Below are positions 52,436 through 62,013 of a DNA stretch of 64,000 nt, piece after piece. The stretch covers positions 1 through 64,000 of the forward strand of contig NZ_JBHSGG010000043.1 in the NCBI RefSeq assembly GCF_042654365.1, in the 5' to 3' direction. The position numbers and the translations under genes are program-made. The stretch is from Coralloluteibacterium thermophilum. GTDB taxonomy: Bacteria > Pseudomonadota > Gammaproteobacteria > Xanthomonadales > Xanthomonadaceae. Within the stretch, counting starts at the first letter, position 1. Every line of letters starts with the position of its first letter. Under the pieces are notes generated by a model. The model did no database searches, was not told the origin of the DNA, and saw only the letters and a program-made list of their open reading frames with translations.

Positions 52436-52639
52436 AGGCCATACTCCGAGTCAACCTCGAAACCTTCCTATGCATGGTTGAGCTTTCATTGCCTGAACCG
52501 CTGCATCAGTCATAGGTAGTGCCCCGGTTGTGGATCAGCCGCGACGAGTTGGCCAGGATGCCGATATCCGGGATGGATTGAAGCGCCGCCGCGTAGAAGG
52601 CCACCGCAGCAGTACGATCAAAGTGCAGTCGATGTTTGG
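52436..52639. other. Intergenic region with a short open remnant of unknown origin
   Basis: This 204-bp stretch lies between the LysR start and the ATPase stop. On the minus strand a frame ending at about 52507 reads ...RLHFDRTAAVAFYAAAL and continues with about 20 codons to a stop, without a good start. It could be the 3' tail of a deleted gene. I do not recognise it. No promoter was assigned. Confidence 0.35.
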
Positions 52640-55117
52640 CTATGTCGTGCGTGGGTCGCGATATGCGAGCAACCTGAGCGCATTGAACACCACCAGTAGC
52701 GTGGACCCCTCATGGATGGCGACGGCCGGGCCGATGCCCAGGCCGAAGATCGTGGCAGGCACCAGGAATGCGACGATGCCGAGGCTGACGTAGACGTTCT
52801 GCCGGATCACGCCGCGGGTGTGCCGGCTCAGGCCCACCGCGAACGGCAGGTGGCGCAGGTCGTCGGCCATCAACGCGACGTCGGCGGTTTCCAGTGCAAC
52901 GTCCGAGCCAGCGGCCCCCATCGAGATGCCAACCGTGGCGTTGGCCATCGCTGGCGCGTCGTTGACGCCGTCGCCGACCATCGCGACCTTGTCCTGCTCG
53001 CGCAGTTTGCGGATGGCCTCGACCTTGTCCTCGGGCATCAGGTCGCCCCAGGCTTCGTCGAGGCCCACTTCCGAGGCGATCGCCTCGGCGACGCGCTGAT
53101 GGTCGCCGGAGATCATGATCATGCGCGTGATGCCGAGCGCGCGCAGTTCCTTGAGCGCCTCCGGCGCACCTTCGCGCGCGGTGTCGAGCAGACCAATAGC
53201 GCCCAGGTCGCGCGTGCCTTGTCTGACCACCATCGAGGTGCGGCCGGCCTCGCGCAGCTGCGCGATGGCGGCCGCAGCGGATTCGCCTAGCGGCGCGACG
53301 CCGTCGGTGCCGAACATCTCGGCCTTGCCGATCCATACCGTCTCGCCGCCGAGCGTGGCCGTGACACCGCGACCGATGAGATTTTCCAGGCCGCCGGCGG
53401 CCGGGATCTCGCGCCCGCCGAGCCGTTCCCGACCATCTCGGGCGATGGCGGCGGCCAGCGGATGATCGCTGAGCGACTCGACCGCGACCGCGACGGTGAG
53501 CAGTTCCTCCTCCGTGACACCCTCCACCGTGACAACGTCGGTGATGCGAGGCCGGCCTTCGGTCAAGGTGCCGGTCTTGTCGAAGGCCATCGCGTTGAGC
53601 GAGCCCAGTTCCTCCAGCGGTGCGCCTCCTTTGATCAGCACGCCACCGCGTGCCGCGCGGGCGATGCCCGAGAGCACGGCGCTGGGTGTGGCGATGGCCA
53701 GCGCGCACGGACTGGCCGCCACGAGCACGGCCATCGCGCGGTAGAAGCTGTCGCGGAAGGGCTCGTCGACGACGACCCAGGCGAACAGCAGCAGGAAGGC
53801 CAGGACCAGGACCGCGGGCACGAAGATCCGCTCGAACCGGTCGGTGAATCGCTGGGTCGGTGACTTGCGTGTCTCGGCCTCGCTGACCATTTTCACCACG
53901 CGCGCCAGCGCCGAATCGCTGGACTTGCGCGTGACCTCTATCTCGATCGCACCGCTGCCATTGATGGTGCCGGCGAACACGCGCGAAGCGGTATCGACGC
54001 CGTCGGGCCGCGCCCGCGCCGTCGCGGGGTCGTCCACGGGGCGCTTGTCGACCGGAATGCTTTCGCCGGTCACCGGCGCCTGGTTCACGCTGGAAGTGCC
54101 GAGCACGAGGAAGCCGTCGGCCGGCATGCGCTCGTTGGGCTTGACCAGCACGATGTCGCCGACGGCGAGTTCCTCGACCGCGATCTCCTGCACCTGCCCA
54201 TCGCGACGCACGACCGCCGTGTCGGGCGCCAGTTCGGCCAGCGCCTCGATCGCGCGCTTGGCGCGACCCATCGCGTAGTGCTCGAGCGCGTGTCCGAGGC
54301 TGAACAGGAACAGCAGCAGCGCGCCCTCAGCCCATGAACCGAGCGCCGCGGCGCCGGCGGCAGCGACCAGCATCAGCGTATCGATCTCGAACCGCTTCAT
54401 GCGCAGGTTGTCGATCGCCTCGCGCAGCGTGTAGACGCCGCCGAAGAAGTACGCCGCGACGTAGCAGGCGAGCGGGAGCCAGCCGGGCGCACCGGCCACC
54501 AGCTTCTCGATGGCGTACCCGGTGATCAGTAGACCGCCGCAGACCAGGGCGAAGATCAGCTCGGTGTTCGGGCCGAGCAGGCCGCCGTGCGCGTGCCCTT
54601 TGTGATCGCCGGCCTCATGATCATGGTCGTGATCCCCTTCGGCATGGGCATGTTGTTCCTTGGCCGGTTGCCCACGCGGCACCACCTTGAGTTCCGCCAG
54701 TGCCTTCCGCAGGTCCTGCTCAGAGGTTCGCTCACGGTCGAACTCGATGGCGACCCGACCCGCGGCACTGGCCTCGGCTTCCAGGACGCCCGGAAGCGCC
54801 CGCAGGCGCTCGCCGACCGTCCGCGCCCGGCGCTGGTGGACGATGCCGTCCACCTCCCAGGAGGCGTGGCCGTAGCGGCCGCTGATCGCAGCGCCAGCCC
54901 CCTCGACGATCTCGCGGATGCGCGCCAGCGGAAGCATCTCGGCGTCGTAATGGATGCACACCTGCGCCGGCGTTCCATCCTCGCCGTCGCGGACGTGGAC
55001 CTGCTCGATGCCGTCCCGGCCCTCAAGATCACGGATCAAGCGTCCGACGCAGGCGTCGGCCTGGTCGGGAACATGTGGAAGCAGGATCTGCAGATCCAAG
55101 CGTAGCTTTTCAGTCAT
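52640..55117 (-). CDS. P1B-type heavy-metal transporting ATPase, P1B-4-like (CzcP/CoaT type)
   Basis: The 825-residue pump exports transition metals at the expense of ATP. The ion-channel motif is ASPCALA (SPC at 469-471) instead of the CPC of CadA/ZntA/CopA, and the last helix has HEGSTLL, both marks of the P1B-4 group (Co/Zn/Cd in known members such as CzcP). The phosphorylation site is DKTGTLTEG (D513) and the hinge GDGVNDAP is present. The N-terminus has two ferredoxin-like regions (about 1-80, 85-145) without CxxC and a His/Asp-rich linker (156-178). AAGGAG lies 6 nt before the ATG. Last gene of the czc block. Confidence 0.92.
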   Translation of the reverse strand: MTEKLRLDLQILLPHVPDQADACVGRLIRDLEGRDGIEQVHVRDGEDGTPAQVCIHYDAEMLPLARIREIVEGAGAAISGRYGHASWEVDGIVHQRRARTVGERLRALPGVLEAEASAAGRVAIEFDRERTSEQDLRKALAELKVVPRGQPAKEQHAHAEGDHDHDHEAGDHKGHAHGGLLGPNTELIFALVCGGLLITGYAIEKLVAGAPGWLPLACYVAAYFFGGVYTLREAIDNLRMKRFEIDTLMLVAAAGAAALGSWAEGALLLFLFSLGHALEHYAMGRAKRAIEALAELAPDTAVVRRDGQVQEIAVEELAVGDIVLVKPNERMPADGFLVLGTSSVNQAPVTGESIPVDKRPVDDPATARARPDGVDTASRVFAGTINGSGAIEIEVTRKSSDSALARVVKMVSEAETRKSPTQRFTDRFERIFVPAVLVLAFLLLFAWVVVDEPFRDSFYRAMAVLVAASPCALAIATPSAVLSGIARAARGGVLIKGGAPLEELGSLNAMAFDKTGTLTEGRPRITDVVTVEGVTEEELLTVAVAVESLSDHPLAAAIARDGRERLGGREIPAAGGLENLIGRGVTATLGGETVWIGKAEMFGTDGVAPLGESAAAAIAQLREAGRTSMVVRQGTRDLGAIGLLDTAREGAPEALKELRALGITRMIMISGDHQRVAEAIASEVGLDEAWGDLMPEDKVEAIRKLREQDKVAMVGDGVNDAPAMANATVGISMGAAGSDVALETADVALMADDLRHLPFAVGLSRHTRGVIRQNVYVSLGIVAFLVPATIFGLGIGPAVAIHEGSTLLVVFNALRLLAYRDPRTT

Positions 55118-55231
55118 GGCGTTCTCCTTGGGTCTGCTGGAGAGGGAAATTGACGGTCGGCCCGTTTGCGAGGAAGGTCGGCGTCTCTTCGGAGTCGCGT
55201 CCCGAAACTGGGCATCGCAGACATTGTCGTT

Positions 55232-55813
55232 TCATCCTGTCCTGGCCTCCTCCCGGACGCTACGCAGGATTTCGATGCCGCCGAGGGAAGCAACCGCCGC
55301 GATCAGCGCACCCGCGACCAGGTCCGGCCAGGACGAACCCAACCACAACACCAGCGCGCCGGCGACGATCACGCCGCCATTGGAGACGAAGTCGTTGAAG
55401 CTGAAAGTCTCCGCGGCCTTCATGTTGACGTCGTCGGACCGCATGCGGCGCAGCAGCACCAGGCACCACAGGTTGATCGCGGCCGCGACCAGCGCCAGCC
55501 CCATCATCACCGGGCCCAACGGCTCGGCGCCGTACAGCCAGCGCCTGACCACGTCCGCCATCACCGCGACCGCGAACAGCAGCAGCATCACGCCGGACAC
55601 GGCGGCCGCCCCGCGTTTCCACGCGGGACGGCGGTCGATGGCGAGGTAGCTCAGCAGATAGACGGCTGCGTCCGATCCGTTGTCGACGGCATTGGCGAGC
55701 AGCGCGCTGGAATCGGCCATCCAGCCGGCAGCGCCCAGTCCGGCGAACAGCGCCAGGTTCCACAGCAGCACCTGCCGTAGGACGCTTTTCTGCCGGGCCG
55801 GATCGAGCGTCAC
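55232..55813 (-). CDS. Minimal cation diffusion facilitator (CDF) transporter
   Basis: The 193-residue protein has six predicted membrane helices (e.g. 12-31, 48-58, 72-90, 103-122, 145-162, 165-180). The metal-site helices read DSSALLANAVDNGSDAAVY (D34, D44, D48) and FSFNDFVSNGGVI (N140, D141, N145), as in CDF transporters. It ends soon after helix 6 and lacks the C-terminal cytoplasmic domain of ZitB/CzcD. The start overlaps the czcA stop by 4 nt, indicating coupled expression. The substrate could be zinc, cobalt or cadmium; the unusual Asp/Asn set leaves this open. Confidence 0.85.
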   Translation of the reverse strand: MTLDPARQKSVLRQVLLWNLALFAGLGAAGWMADSSALLANAVDNGSDAAVYLLSYLAIDRRPAWKRGAAAVSGVMLLLFAVAVMADVVRRWLYGAEPLGPVMMGLALVAAAINLWCLVLLRRMRSDDVNMKAAETFSFNDFVSNGGVIVAGALVLWLGSSWPDLVAGALIAAVASLGGIEILRSVREEARTG

Positions 55814-58800
55814 GTCGCGTGCCGCCTGGGTCGATGCTTCGCGGTCGCGCGAGCAGCGAAGGTGGGCAGCACGAGCAGCGTCAATACCGTTGCTGTGATC
55901 AACCCACCGATGACCACGGTCGCCAGCGGTTTCTGCACCTCGGCGCCGGAGCCGGTGGCGATCGCCATTGGGACGAAGCCGACGATGGCCACCAACGCGG
56001 TGGTCAGCACCGCCCGCAGGCGGTTGGCGGCACCGGTCGCCGCCGCTTCCAGAGGCTCGTCCCCCGCGGCTAGGCGTTCACGGATGGCCTGCATCAGCAC
56101 CAGGCCGTTGAGCGTCGCAACGCCGGAGACCGCGATGAAGCCCACCGCCGCGGACACCGAGAAGGGCATGCCGCGCACTAGCAGCGCCAGTATGCCTCCG
56201 ACCAGCGCCAGCGGGACGCAGACGAAGACCAGCGCCGCCTCACGGATGGTGCCCAGTGCCATATACAACAGTGCGCCGATCATCAGGAACACGACCGGGA
56301 TCACCAGCGCCAGCCGCGCCTCGGCACGCTGCAGGTTCTCGAACTGCCCGCCCCAGTCAAGGTAGACGCCGCTGGGCAGAGACACATCGGCCACGGCTGC
56401 CTGCGCCTCCCCGACGAAGCCGCCCAGGTCACGGCCACGGACGTTGGCCTGCACCACGATGCGACGGCTGCCGTTGTTGCGGCTTATCTGGTTGGGTCCT
56501 TCGCTGACCTCAATGCGCGCGACCGAGGACAGCGGCACCACGGTGCCGTCGGGAGCCACCACGGGCAGTGCAGCGAGCCGGGCCGGATCATTCCGAGCGT
56601 CTTCATCGAGCCGAACTACCACGTCGAACCGGCGGTCGCCCTCGAAGATCTTGCCGGCGGCAGTGCCACCAATGCCAGTTGCCAATGCCTCGCTGACGTC
56701 CGCTGCAGTCAAGCCATACTGTGCGGCAGCGGCATGGTCGACCCGCACGGTGAGCGTCGGCAGGCCCGACACCTGCTCCACGCGCACGTCCGCCGCGCCG
56801 TCGATGCTGCGGAGCTTGAGCGAAATCTGGTCGGCGATCGGCTGCAGGACGTCGAAGTCGTCGCCGAACACCATCACAGCCAGGTCCGTGCGCACGCCGG
56901 AGATCAGTTCGTTGAAACGCAGTTCGATCGGCTGGCTGAACTCGAACGCATTGCCGATCTGGTTGCCGACGATGCCCTCAAGCCGGCCGATCAAGTCTTC
57001 CTTGCTTAACGACTTGTCTGGCCACTCGGATTTCGGCTTGAGTACGATCACGCTGTCCGAGATGTTGGTCGGCATGGGATCGATGGCCGCCTCCGCCGTA
57101 CCAGTACGGGAGAAGACCGTCTTCACTTCGGGTTCGCTGGCGAGGGTCTTCTCCAGGGCCAGTTGCATCGCCAGCGACTGCTCCAGCGAGGCGGAAGGGA
57201 CTCGCAGGGCCTGCATCGCCAGGTTGCCCTCGTCGAGGGTCGGCATGAACTCCCGGCCCAGCGAAACGAATGCCGTGAAGCCGATCGCAAGCATGGCGAC
57301 CGCGCCGAGCAGGACCGCGCGGGGCCGCGCGACCGCAGCGCGAATGACCGGCTCGGCCTTGCCGCGTACGAAGCGGATGATGCGGGTCTCGTGTTCGCCG
57401 TCTTGTCCGCCTTGGTGCCCGCGTTCCTTTTCGTGCGACGGCGCATGTCCGGGCCGGGGCTTGGGATCGCGCACGAACAGGGCGGCCATCGCCGGCACGA
57501 AAGTGAAGGAGAAGATGAACGCTCCGACCAGGGCGAGCATGAAGGTCGCGGCCATCGGCTGGAACGTCTTGCCCTCGACGCCTTCCAGTGTGAGGATCGG
57601 CGCGAACACCAGCAGGATGATGAGCTGGCCGAACGCGGCCGGCCGCACCATCTTGCGCGCCGCCTGGATCGCGACGCCCAGGCGTTCCCCGGCGGAGAGC
57701 GACCGTCCCAGTTCGGCCTGCTTCTGGCCGAGCATCAGCAGCGTGGCTTCGATCACGATCACCGCACCATCGACGAGGATGCCGAAGTCCAGCGCGCCCA
57801 GGCTCATCAGGTTGCCGCTGATCCCGAAGCGGTTCATGCCGATCACCGCGAACAGGAACGACAGCGGGATCACCAGCGCGGTGATCGCCGCGGCGCGGAT
57901 GTTGCCGAGCAGCAGGAACAGCACCACGATGACGAGCAGCGCGCCCTCGGTGAGGTTTTTGGCGACGGTCTTGATCGTAGAGTTGACCAGCATGCTGCGG
58001 TCGAGCACGGGTTCGGCGACGATGCCCGGAGGCAGGGAGCGGTTGACCTCGGCCAGACGCTCCGCCGCTGCCTGCGCCACCGTGCGGCTGTTGCCGCCGG
58101 CGATCATCAGCGCCGTCCCGAGCACCGCTTCGTGGCCGTCGCGCGTGGCGGCGCCCAGCCGCGGCGCCTGTCCCAGCCCGACACTGGCCACGTCTGAAAC
58201 GCGGATCACCACGCCGCCTCGGTTGGCGACCGGCGACTGTGCGAGGTCGTCGACCGTCTGCGCCAGGGCATCGGCTCGGACGATCAGGCCTTCGCCGGCA
58301 CGCTGGACGAAGCCTGCGCCGGCCTGGACGTTGGCGCGTTCCAGCGCCTGCACCAGATCGCCCAGGCCAAGACCGTAGGCGGCCAGCCGCTCGGTGTTCG
58401 GGCGGACGGCGTATTCCTTGACGTAGCCGCCGATGGTGTCGACGCCCGCCAGGCCTGGCGTCGAGCGCATCTGCGGCGCGATGATCCAGTCCTGCACCGT
58501 GCGCAGATAGGTGGCGCGTTCTTTCGCCGTCGCGAGCCGGTCGCCCTCCGGCGTGAGGTAGACCTCACCGGCCTGCCATCCGGGCGTGTTCGGCTTGCCG
58601 ACGTTCTCCGGGTCGAACGGGACGAAATCCACCGTCCACATCAGCACCTCGCCGAGGCCGGTGGTGACCGGCGACATCATCGGCACCACGTCCTCGGGCA
58701 AGTCTTCCTGCACCTCGCGCATGCGCTCGGCCACTTGCTGACGTGCGAAGTAGATGTCGGTCTGGTCGGTGAAGATGGCGGTGACCTGCGAGAACCCGTT

Positions 58801-59061
58801 GCGCGAGAGCGAACGCGTGCTGGTCAGGCCGGGGATGCCGGCCAGCGCCGTCTCAAGCGGGTACGTGACCTGTCGCTCGATCTGGCCCGGGGCGAGCGCG
58901 GGTGCGATGGTATTGATCTGCACCTGCCGATTGGTGATGTCCGGTACCGCGTCGATCGGTAGCTTGCCGAGCTGGAACAGGCCATACGCCGCGATGACCG
59001 CGGCGACGAAGACCACCGCCCAGCGGAAGCGCACCGCCGTTTCAATGATGAGTTTGAACAT
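55810..59061 (-). CDS. czcA: Heavy-metal RND efflux pump CzcA
   Basis: CzcA is the proton-driven inner-membrane pump that moves metal ions to the CzcB-CzcC conduit. The 1083 residues contain two six-helix halves. The HME-type motif GALDFGILVDGAVIVIEATL in helix 4 matches the DFGxxxDGAVxxxE pattern of divalent-metal pumps, unlike silver/copper CusA. A cytoplasmic insert of His/Glu/Gly-rich residues (HEKERGHQGGQDGEHETR-like) lies after helix 6. GAGGA precedes the ATG. czcB is 10 bp upstream, the CDF gene overlaps downstream. Confidence 0.95.
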   Translation of the reverse strand: MFKLIIETAVRFRWAVVFVAAVIAAYGLFQLGKLPIDAVPDITNRQVQINTIAPALAPGQIERQVTYPLETALAGIPGLTSTRSLSRNGFSQVTAIFTDQTDIYFARQQVAERMREVQEDLPEDVVPMMSPVTTGLGEVLMWTVDFVPFDPENVGKPNTPGWQAGEVYLTPEGDRLATAKERATYLRTVQDWIIAPQMRSTPGLAGVDTIGGYVKEYAVRPNTERLAAYGLGLGDLVQALERANVQAGAGFVQRAGEGLIVRADALAQTVDDLAQSPVANRGGVVIRVSDVASVGLGQAPRLGAATRDGHEAVLGTALMIAGGNSRTVAQAAAERLAEVNRSLPPGIVAEPVLDRSMLVNSTIKTVAKNLTEGALLVIVVLFLLLGNIRAAAITALVIPLSFLFAVIGMNRFGISGNLMSLGALDFGILVDGAVIVIEATLLMLGQKQAELGRSLSAGERLGVAIQAARKMVRPAAFGQLIILLVFAPILTLEGVEGKTFQPMAATFMLALVGAFIFSFTFVPAMAALFVRDPKPRPGHAPSHEKERGHQGGQDGEHETRIIRFVRGKAEPVIRAAVARPRAVLLGAVAMLAIGFTAFVSLGREFMPTLDEGNLAMQALRVPSASLEQSLAMQLALEKTLASEPEVKTVFSRTGTAEAAIDPMPTNISDSVIVLKPKSEWPDKSLSKEDLIGRLEGIVGNQIGNAFEFSQPIELRFNELISGVRTDLAVMVFGDDFDVLQPIADQISLKLRSIDGAADVRVEQVSGLPTLTVRVDHAAAAQYGLTAADVSEALATGIGGTAAGKIFEGDRRFDVVVRLDEDARNDPARLAALPVVAPDGTVVPLSSVARIEVSEGPNQISRNNGSRRIVVQANVRGRDLGGFVGEAQAAVADVSLPSGVYLDWGGQFENLQRAEARLALVIPVVFLMIGALLYMALGTIREAALVFVCVPLALVGGILALLVRGMPFSVSAAVGFIAVSGVATLNGLVLMQAIRERLAAGDEPLEAAATGAANRLRAVLTTALVAIVGFVPMAIATGSGAEVQKPLATVVIGGLITATVLTLLVLPTFAARATAKHRPRRHAT

Positions 59062-59071
59062 GGCGGGGTCC

Positions 59072-60334
59072 TCAGTGGCCGTGCTCGGCCTCGCCCTTGG
59101 CGAGTTCGGCCTTCAGCAGGAATGCGTTGGTGCCGGCGACGCGCTCGTCGCCCGACAGCCCGTTGAGGATCTCGATGCGCCCGCCCGCGCGGCGACCGGC
59201 GAGCACCGGAGTCGCACGGAAGCCCTTGCCGTTGTCGGCCACGAATACGACCGAGCGGCCCTCCACGGTTTGCACGGCGTCGGCAGGCACGGTCAACGTG
59301 TCGTCTTTGGCCGCCGCGACCACGACGCCGGACACCGGCGTACCTGCCGGCGGCAGCGGGCCGGATTCCGGGCGCGCACGGATGATCGCCATGCCACCCT
59401 GCTCGCGGACATCGGCGGCGGAGCCGATCACGATGGCACTGAAGCTGCCGTTCGTGCCGGTGACTTCGATGCGCGCGCCGGGTTCGACTTGCGCCGCGAG
59501 CGCGGGCGGGGCGGAAAACACGAGTTCTGTCTGCGCTGGATCGGCCACGTTGGCCACGATGTCACCCGCGGCGACGAAGCCGCCGGGCGTCACCTGGACC
59601 GCGCCGACCACGCCTGGTACCGAGCTGGTAATGGTCACGCGCCCACCTGCGTTCGGCGAGCCGGCCGCGACGACCTGGGCTGCGGCCGCACGGGCCGCCG
59701 CTTCGGCCGATAGCGAGCGTGCCCGCGAGGCTTCGAGTTCCTGTTTTGCGACCACGCCCTGAGTTACCAGCGCCTGGTCGCGCTGATACACCAGCCGTGC
59801 CGCTTCCGCTTCGGCGCGTGCCGCATCCGCATTCGCACGCATCGTTGCGGCTTCGCCGCTGACAATCACTGCCAGAGGCTGGCCGACGCGAACCCTGGTG
59901 CCGGGTGCGACGATGACGCGCTCCACGCGACCACCGATGGAAGCAGCAACGGCGGCACGTGCACCAATAGCGGGCTCGACACGTCCACTCAGGCGTGTCT
60001 CGCTGCCACCACCGCGACCAACGGCAACCACCTGGATACCTGACGCTTCGATCTGCTGCTGGGTCAGGGCAACCAGGCCCTCCTCGCTCTCGGTCGCTTC
60101 ATCGCCATGGTCGTCATGGCTGTCTTTCTCGTCATGGCCCCCTTCGGCGCCGTGATCTGCATGGCTTTCTTGTGTCTGATCGTCACCGTGCGATCCATGG
60201 CCGTCATCATCGGAGTGGGCAGCATGGGACGCTCCGGCATCCTGGCTGCTGGTGAGCCTCGCAAGGCCGAAGCCTGCGACGAGGGCGACCAGGAGTGCGG
60301 CGACGTAAATCAGCCGCCTAGTATTTGTTTTCAT
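59072..60334 (-). CDS. czcB: Heavy-metal RND adaptor CzcB, His-rich
   Basis: CzcB is the periplasmic adaptor of the metal-export complex. The 420 residues start with a membrane anchor (about 9-26), then a His/Asp-rich region (about 35-80, many HxxH and DDH groups) that likely binds metal. Adaptor domains follow: SGRVEPAIGARAAVAASIGGRVERVIVAPGTRVRVGQPL, a helical hairpin around 165-225, and a beta barrel with VPGVVGAVQVTPGGFVAAGD. It ends GEAEHGH. The start overlaps the czcC stop by 4 nt. Confidence 0.94.
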   Translation of the reverse strand: MKTNTRRLIYVAALLVALVAGFGLARLTSSQDAGASHAAHSDDDGHGSHGDDQTQESHADHGAEGGHDEKDSHDDHGDEATESEEGLVALTQQQIEASGIQVVAVGRGGGSETRLSGRVEPAIGARAAVAASIGGRVERVIVAPGTRVRVGQPLAVIVSGEAATMRANADAARAEAEAARLVYQRDQALVTQGVVAKQELEASRARSLSAEAAARAAAAQVVAAGSPNAGGRVTITSSVPGVVGAVQVTPGGFVAAGDIVANVADPAQTELVFSAPPALAAQVEPGARIEVTGTNGSFSAIVIGSAADVREQGGMAIIRARPESGPLPPAGTPVSGVVVAAAKDDTLTVPADAVQTVEGRSVVFVADNGKGFRATPVLAGRRAGGRIEILNGLSGDERVAGTNAFLLKAELAKGEAEHGH

Positions 60335-61590
60335 CGGGATTCTCCGAACGGGGCGCGGCCTTCCAGGAGCGCCAGGTCGATTTCGGCAAGAACGCGCGCG
60401 ATCCGCGCGTCCACGGCGGCATTGCGCGCGGCGATGAGCGCCGCGCGCGCACTGCGGAGTTCGAGTTGCGAGATGCGGCCGGCCTCGAAGCCGATGCGGG
60501 ACAGGCGATAGGCCTCCTCGGCAGCTGCGACACCGCTATCGGCGGCGCGTGTCCGGCTGTTCGAGGCGGCTAGCGTGGCCTCTGCGGCCAGTCGCTCCGC
60601 CCGTACCTCCTGTTTCTGCGCGATCAGCCGGGCCTCGGCGGCCCGCTGCTCGGCATATGCGGCTCGAATGCCACCCCGATTGCGATCGAACAGTGGAATG
60701 GTCAATTCGAGGCCGACCGTAAATGCCTCATCGTTGGTTTCCCGGAACCGGGTCCTGCCAACGGCGGCGCTGACATCCGGAAGCGCGCGACGCCGTTCGA
60801 CCGTCACCAGTCGGCTCGCGGCATCGAGTTCGGCCTGTGCAACCCGGACGGCGAGAGGATCGTCTGCACCGACTCCGGTCGGGTTGGAAGTACGGTCCAA
60901 CAGGCTTGCACTGATGGCTTGGACGGGTCTTTCGAGCATGGCGATCGCCGACAACCGCGCGAACGCACTGTCGCGGAGGGCCTTGGTTTCATCGAGTGCA
61001 GCCCTGGCGGCCTCGACCTCGCTCTGTGCCTGGACACCGCGCAGGGTCGCCTCGCGGCCCTGTTCGACCATGGCCGCGACCCCGCGCGCGTCCTGCTCGG
61101 TCAGCGATAGGGCCTCAGCAGCGAGGTCGTAGCGTCGTGCTGCGGCTTCGGCCTCGGCATAGGTCAGTGCCAACTGGCCCGCGACCTGCCAGCGAGTCTG
61201 CACGCGCCGAAGGTCCGCTGCGTTGGCCTCGGAACGCGCCGCCTGGATTCGGGCGGAGCGTTGGCCAAACAGTTCAAGGGGCTGGTTGATCGACAGCGTC
61301 GTTTCGCCGTTGCCGGTACCGTTGTAGGGGCCGGTGCCGTAGACGTTCTCTCGGCTGTAGGCGATTGAGGGATTGGGAAGGGCGCGGGCCTGCTCCGCAC
61401 GGGCGGCAGCTGCGTCATAGACGGCATTGGCTTCGAGCGTCGACGGCAGCGCGTCGAGCCGGGCAACTAAATCATCGTAGGACGGGGCGGTCTCGACGAC
61501 AGTGTCGTTCGCCATTGAAGGCGACGCCAATGCCAAGACAGCCACGGCCAGTCCGACCGCGATGAGCGGCCGTCCAAGCGGCGTAAACAT
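60331..61590 (-). CDS. czcC: Outer-membrane efflux channel CzcC
   Basis: CzcC is the TolC-like outer-membrane duct of the Czc pump. The 419 residues have a signal peptide (cleavage near SPSMA), two repeats of the outer-membrane-efflux domain with long helices (e.g. AAAARAEQARALPNPSIAYSRENVYG, LAVRVAQAELDAASRLVTVERRRALPDVSAAVG) and an IPLFDRNRGGIRAA motif typical of metal-type channels. CGGAG lies 6 nt before the ATG. It leads the operon czcC-czcB-czcA-CDF-ATPase. Confidence 0.93.
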   Translation of the reverse strand: MFTPLGRPLIAVGLAVAVLALASPSMANDTVVETAPSYDDLVARLDALPSTLEANAVYDAAAARAEQARALPNPSIAYSRENVYGTGPYNGTGNGETTLSINQPLELFGQRSARIQAARSEANAADLRRVQTRWQVAGQLALTYAEAEAAARRYDLAAEALSLTEQDARGVAAMVEQGREATLRGVQAQSEVEAARAALDETKALRDSAFARLSAIAMLERPVQAISASLLDRTSNPTGVGADDPLAVRVAQAELDAASRLVTVERRRALPDVSAAVGRTRFRETNDEAFTVGLELTIPLFDRNRGGIRAAYAEQRAAEARLIAQKQEVRAERLAAEATLAASNSRTRAADSGVAAAEEAYRLSRIGFEAGRISQLELRSARAALIAARNAAVDARIARVLAEIDLALLEGRAPFGESR

Positions 61591-61647
61591 GGGAACTCCG
61601 GAAGCAAAAGTTGACGTGGGAACCCGTCAGAACGGGCACTGAACACG

Positions 61648-62013
61648 TCAGCCTCGCGGAGGCCTCAGGGGTCCTTCGGATATTCCGGATGCGGGAGGAT
61701 CATCCTGCGATACAGCCTGAACGGCGCGCACGGCGTCGTAGCCCACAGTCGTACTGGATGGGACGTTTGCTGTCGAGTGATGGCAATGGCCGTGGGCGCA
61801 GACGCCGTGGGCGTTGCTGGAGTCATCCCCCTTGCCGGCATCGTCGCTTGGCGATGACGCATGGTCATCCAATGCAATCGCCGTATGCGTATCGAGCGAT
61901 TCGAACGAGCAAGCGAACGCATCGGCGATAGGCAAGATCACCAGCACTGCGACCAGCAGTGCGGCAATGGTGCTTCTCAGCTTGACGAGTGTTCGATGCA
62001 TCGGGCAAAACAT
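61648..62013 (-). CDS. Small secreted His/Cys-rich protein (CzcI-like)
   Basis: The gene encodes 121 residues: a basic start, a hydrophobic segment (LRSTIAALLVAVLVILPIADAFA, probably a signal peptide), then a Cys/His/Asp-rich region with HTAIALDDHASSPSDDAG and GVCAHGHCHHSTANV. Such small metal-binding proteins (CzcI, CnrX-type sensors) often precede czcCBA. I see no family proof, so function in metal sensing is inferred from position and residues. Two ATGs fit, 62013 (GGGGAG upstream) and 62001. It lies 57 bp before czcC. Confidence 0.6.
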   Translation of the reverse strand: MFCPMHRTLVKLRSTIAALLVAVLVILPIADAFACSFESLDTHTAIALDDHASSPSDDAGKGDDSSNAHGVCAHGHCHHSTANVPSSTTVGYDAVRAVQAVSQDDPPASGISEGPLRPPRG

